Shown here: positions 62,061 to 64,000 of the stretch, piece after piece
How the letters are laid out: each line of letters opens with the position of its first letter
Numbering within the stretch: position 1 is the stretch's first letter
NCBI RefSeq assembly: GCF_036345175.1
Contig: NZ_CP107780.1
Span: 8,866,001-8,930,000 of the forward strand
Source of the DNA: Streptomyces sp. NBC_00576
GTDB lineage: Bacteria > Actinomycetota > Actinomycetes > Streptomycetales > Streptomycetaceae
Direction of reading: 5' to 3'
DNA length: 64,000 nucleotides
Position numbers and translations under genes: made by a program
The notes under the pieces: generated by a model
Told to the model about the DNA's origin: nothing
Databases searched by the model: none
What the model saw: the letters and a program-made list of their open reading frames with translations, nothing else

Positions 62061-63035
62061 CTCGTCGACCTCTTCGGACCGTGGCCGCGGTTGCGCGACC
62101 TCCTCCGCAGTCACGGCCCCCGCCATCTGTGCCCGCGCCCTCGCCCGGGACCGCGACACCGCCACCCCCGCGAGACACAGCCCGCCGCCCGCCAGCGTGA
62201 GCAGCCCCGGTACCTCGCCCAGCGCCAGCCAGGACATCAGCACGACCAGGGCAGGGACGGCGTACGTGGTCGCGCCCATGCGGCTGGCCGTCGTACGGGC
62301 CAGGGCGTAGGCCCAGGTCGTGAAGGCCAGGGCGGTCGGGAAGACGCCCAGGTAGATCATGTTGAGGGTCGCGGAGAGCGGCGCGTCGGCCGCCTCGCCG
62401 ACCAGTTGCCCGGCGAACGGCAGACAGGTCAGGGCCCCGACCAGACAGCCGAACGTCGTCGCCTGGAGGGCGCTCGCCCGGGCCAGGGCCGGCTTCTGCG
62501 CGACGACACCGGTGGCCCACGCGGCCGCCGCGAGCAGACACAGCGCCACCCCGAGCACCGACGTGCCGCCCCCGCCCGACATCGACAGCCCGACGGTCAC
62601 CGCGCCCGCGAACGACACCGCCATGCCCGCGAGCAGCCGGGGCGGCATCGGGTCGCCGAGCAGCCGGGTGCCGAGCAGGGCGATGAGGATCGGACCGACG
62701 TTCACGACGAGGGCGGCCGTCCCCGCGTCCACCTGCTGCTCGCCCCAGTTCAGCACGACCATGTACACGCCGAACCACAGCACGCCCGAGATCGCGATCC
62801 CCCGCCAGGCCGACCGGGGCGGCAATCCCTCCCGCCGTACGAGACAGATCGCCCCCAACGTCACGAACCCGGCGAGCATCCGCCCGAGCGCCAGCGCGCC
62901 CGGTGAGTACGCGGCCCCCGCACTGCGGATCGAGACGAACGCGGACGCCCACAGCACCACGGTCACGCAGGCCGCGACAGCTGCCAGCACCTCCGGACGA
63001 GGGGCCGGGCGGGAGGACGGGGACGAGGTCATCAT
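62052..63035 (-). CDS. EamA/DMT-family transporter
   Basis: A 327-residue protein with ten predicted helices in two EamA repeats, for example AAVAACVTVVLWASAFVSIR, GIAISGVLWFGVYMVVLNWG and MIYLGVFPTALAFTTWAYAL followed by TYAVPALVVLMSWLALGEVP. The C-terminal tail is Arg- then Glu-rich and cytoplasmic. The first ATG (63035) or the next codon may serve as start. Its end overlaps the convergent sortase gene by 9 nt. Metabolite export is the usual role. Confidence 0.88.
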   Translation of the reverse strand: MMTSSPSSRPAPRPEVLAAVAACVTVVLWASAFVSIRSAGAAYSPGALALGRMLAGFVTLGAICLVRREGLPPRSAWRGIAISGVLWFGVYMVVLNWGEQQVDAGTAALVVNVGPILIALLGTRLLGDPMPPRLLAGMAVSFAGAVTVGLSMSGGGGTSVLGVALCLLAAAAWATGVVAQKPALARASALQATTFGCLVGALTCLPFAGQLVGEAADAPLSATLNMIYLGVFPTALAFTTWAYALARTTASRMGATTYAVPALVVLMSWLALGEVPGLLTLAGGGLCLAGVAVSRSRARARAQMAGAVTAEEVAQPRPRSEEVDESA

Positions 63036-63134
63036 GCTCCAGAGGCTAGGGAGGAAGGGCGGGGAGGGCTCGCGATTTTCGGACGTGCGGCTGTGCGGGG
63101 GCAGGGCGTCGTACGGGATCGGCTGTGCGGCGGC

Positions 63135-63866
63135 TCAGCGCAGGGCCGTCGCCTCGATGCCGAGGAGCTGGGCGAAACGGTGTTCCCCTTCGGGGGTCAC
63201 CCTGACCGCCCGTTCCGAGCCGATGCGTTCGCACCAGCGCGCGTCCAGTGCGTGCCGGCACAGGGCGGCGCCGGCGGTGCCCGCGAGGTGGGGGCGGCGT
63301 TCGGTCCAGTCGAGGCAGGCGCGGGTGAGAGGGCGGCGACCGGTGCGGTCGAGGTCGATGCCCGCGGTGGCGAACCAGCGCAGCCCGGCGTCCGTGAGCG
63401 CGAACCCGGTGTCCTGGCGGAGCAGCCCCCGCCCGGTCAGGGCATCGGTGAGGGCGATGCCGAGCCGTCCGGCGAGGTGGTCGTAGCAGGTACGGCCACG
63501 TGCCATCGCGGACCCGGCGCCGGACTCCCGCAGCGTGCGCGGGCGTTGGGCCGCGGAGGGGGCGACGTGGGCGGCCAGATCCTCGACGAGTTGGGCCACG
63601 CCGGCGTCGGCCAGCCGCACGTAACGGTGCCGTCCCTGGCGCTCCTCGGTGAGCAGCCCGCCGGCCACGAGTTTGCCCAGGTGCTCGCTGGCCGTCGATG
63701 CGGCGACCCCGGCGTACCGCGCCAGCTCTCCGGCGGTCCACGCCCGCCCGTCCAGCAGCGCCAGCAGGAAACCGGCCCGTGTCTCGTCGGCCAACAGCCC
63801 GGCCAACGCGGCGAGACCGGACGCGCGGCCCGGCTTCCTCGTACTCCTCGCATCCCTCGTGGTCAT
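63135..63866 (-). CDS. ArsR-type winged-helix regulator
   Basis: A 243-residue regulator. The HTH domain has GLAALAGLLADETRAGFLLA, LLDGRAWTAGELARYAGVAA and STASEHLGKLVAGGLLTEER. The remaining ~140 residues are a helical domain with Cys in RGRTCYDHLAGRLG and ALCRHALDARWCERIG, and a winged-helix-like end VRVTPEGEHRFAQLLGI. This extended architecture is common in actinobacterial ArsR relatives that sense small organic molecules rather than metals. The ATG at 63866 is preferred to an upstream start at 63890. A perfect palindrome lies 21-44 nt upstream. Confidence 0.87.
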   Translation of the reverse strand: MTTRDARSTRKPGRASGLAALAGLLADETRAGFLLALLDGRAWTAGELARYAGVAASTASEHLGKLVAGGLLTEERQGRHRYVRLADAGVAQLVEDLAAHVAPSAAQRPRTLRESGAGSAMARGRTCYDHLAGRLGIALTDALTGRGLLRQDTGFALTDAGLRWFATAGIDLDRTGRRPLTRACLDWTERRPHLAGTAGAALCRHALDARWCERIGSERAVRVTPEGEHRFAQLLGIEATALR

Positions 63867-63886
63867 GGGCCCAGCATGGGGTACGG

Positions 63887-63910
63887 ACACTTCGGCGCCC
63901 GCCGAAGTGT
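63887..63910. promoter_or_regulatory. Palindromic operator upstream of the ArsR-type gene
   Basis: ACACTTCGGC-GCCC-GCCGAAGTGT is a perfect 10-bp inverted repeat, 20 nt before the regulator start. Its position suggests autoregulation and possibly control of a gene beyond the window. Confidence 0.7.
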
Positions 63911-63942
63911 GCGTGGCGGGAGGTGGATGCGGATGTGGATGT

Positions 63943-64000
63943 CTACTCGGGTCGCCCCAGTTGCGCGTACTGCTGTGCCAGCCCGTCCAGCAGTGCCGTG
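63943..64000 (-). CDS. 3' end of a gene continuing past the window
   Basis: On the minus strand the frame encodes TALLDGLAQQYAQLGRPE and a TAG stop at 63943-63945. Only 18 residues are visible and I do not recognise them. It runs in the same direction as the ArsR-type gene, 76 nt upstream of it. Confidence 0.45.
   Translation of the reverse strand, partial: TALLDGLAQQYAQLGRPE

Overview
The window is high-GC DNA with strong third-position GC bias, GTG/TTG starts, many 4-bp stop/start overlaps and two intergenic repeats typical of Streptomyces. I read it as a piece of a Streptomyces chromosome (inference from composition, gene families and gene order). No rRNA, tRNA or CRISPR array was seen.

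Left part, about 1-15.6 kb, is accessory and heavily decayed. It holds the 3' end of an XRE/MmyB-type regulator, a VOC protein behind a MerR-like palindromic promoter, a large secreted subtilase with a damaged duplicate of its own 3' end joined to an ISAs1 fragment, a CMD/cupin pair, an acyl-CoA dehydrogenase downstream of a translationally coupled PadR / NTF2-like / truncated dienoyl-CoA-reductase operon, and a zinc alcohol dehydrogenase divergent from an XRE/MmyB regulator. Between these lie fragments of a UvrD-like helicase, Tn3, IS110, IS5 and possibly other transposases, a tyrosine recombinase, a serine recombinase, a solute-binding protein and an SDR.

From about 15.6 kb rightwards the gene set looks like conserved Streptomyces core. 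From memory it recalls the S. coelicolor interval dnaE2 - lipase - SGNH lipase - kinase - hmgA - citrate transporter; this should be checked by synteny. It opens with a DnaE2-type polymerase that has lost its PHP domain, followed by an ImuB-like Y-family protein without the usual catalytic carboxylates. Next come a secreted lipase, a methyltransferase, DUF402, GNAT and GntR genes and an AAA ATPase. An exopolysaccharide-type locus (25-35 kb) has a membrane-anchored glycoside hydrolase, a fused flippase/polymerase-like membrane protein, a polysaccharide deacetylase, two GT2 enzymes and a FemAB/CelD-like acyltransferase; the deacetylase and GT2 genes overlap by 4-8 bp.

35-46.7 kb: a subtilase, an SGNH esterase, a Ser/Thr kinase, then a likely unit of DUF4331 - TPR - His-rich NicO transporter, divergent from a SigK-like ECF sigma factor and an RskA-like anti-sigma. 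The shared intergenic region carries two divergent matches to a CCATCC/CCGAAT-type promoter with the same 15-nt spacer. This suggests an autoregulated surface/metal module and is the most system-like observation in the window.

46.8-64 kb: CoA transferase, DrrAB-like ABC exporter divergent from a TetR gene with TACGTAC/GTACGTA operators, a frameshifted ISP-like restriction/modification-related gene, a 244-bp MITE ending exactly at the stop codon of a GntR gene, hmgA, TetR plus molybdopterin oxidoreductase, a CitMHS citrate transporter, an MFS transporter, a secreted membrane-anchored protein with an overlapping class F sortase, an EamA transporter, and an ArsR-type regulator with a perfect operator-like palindrome.
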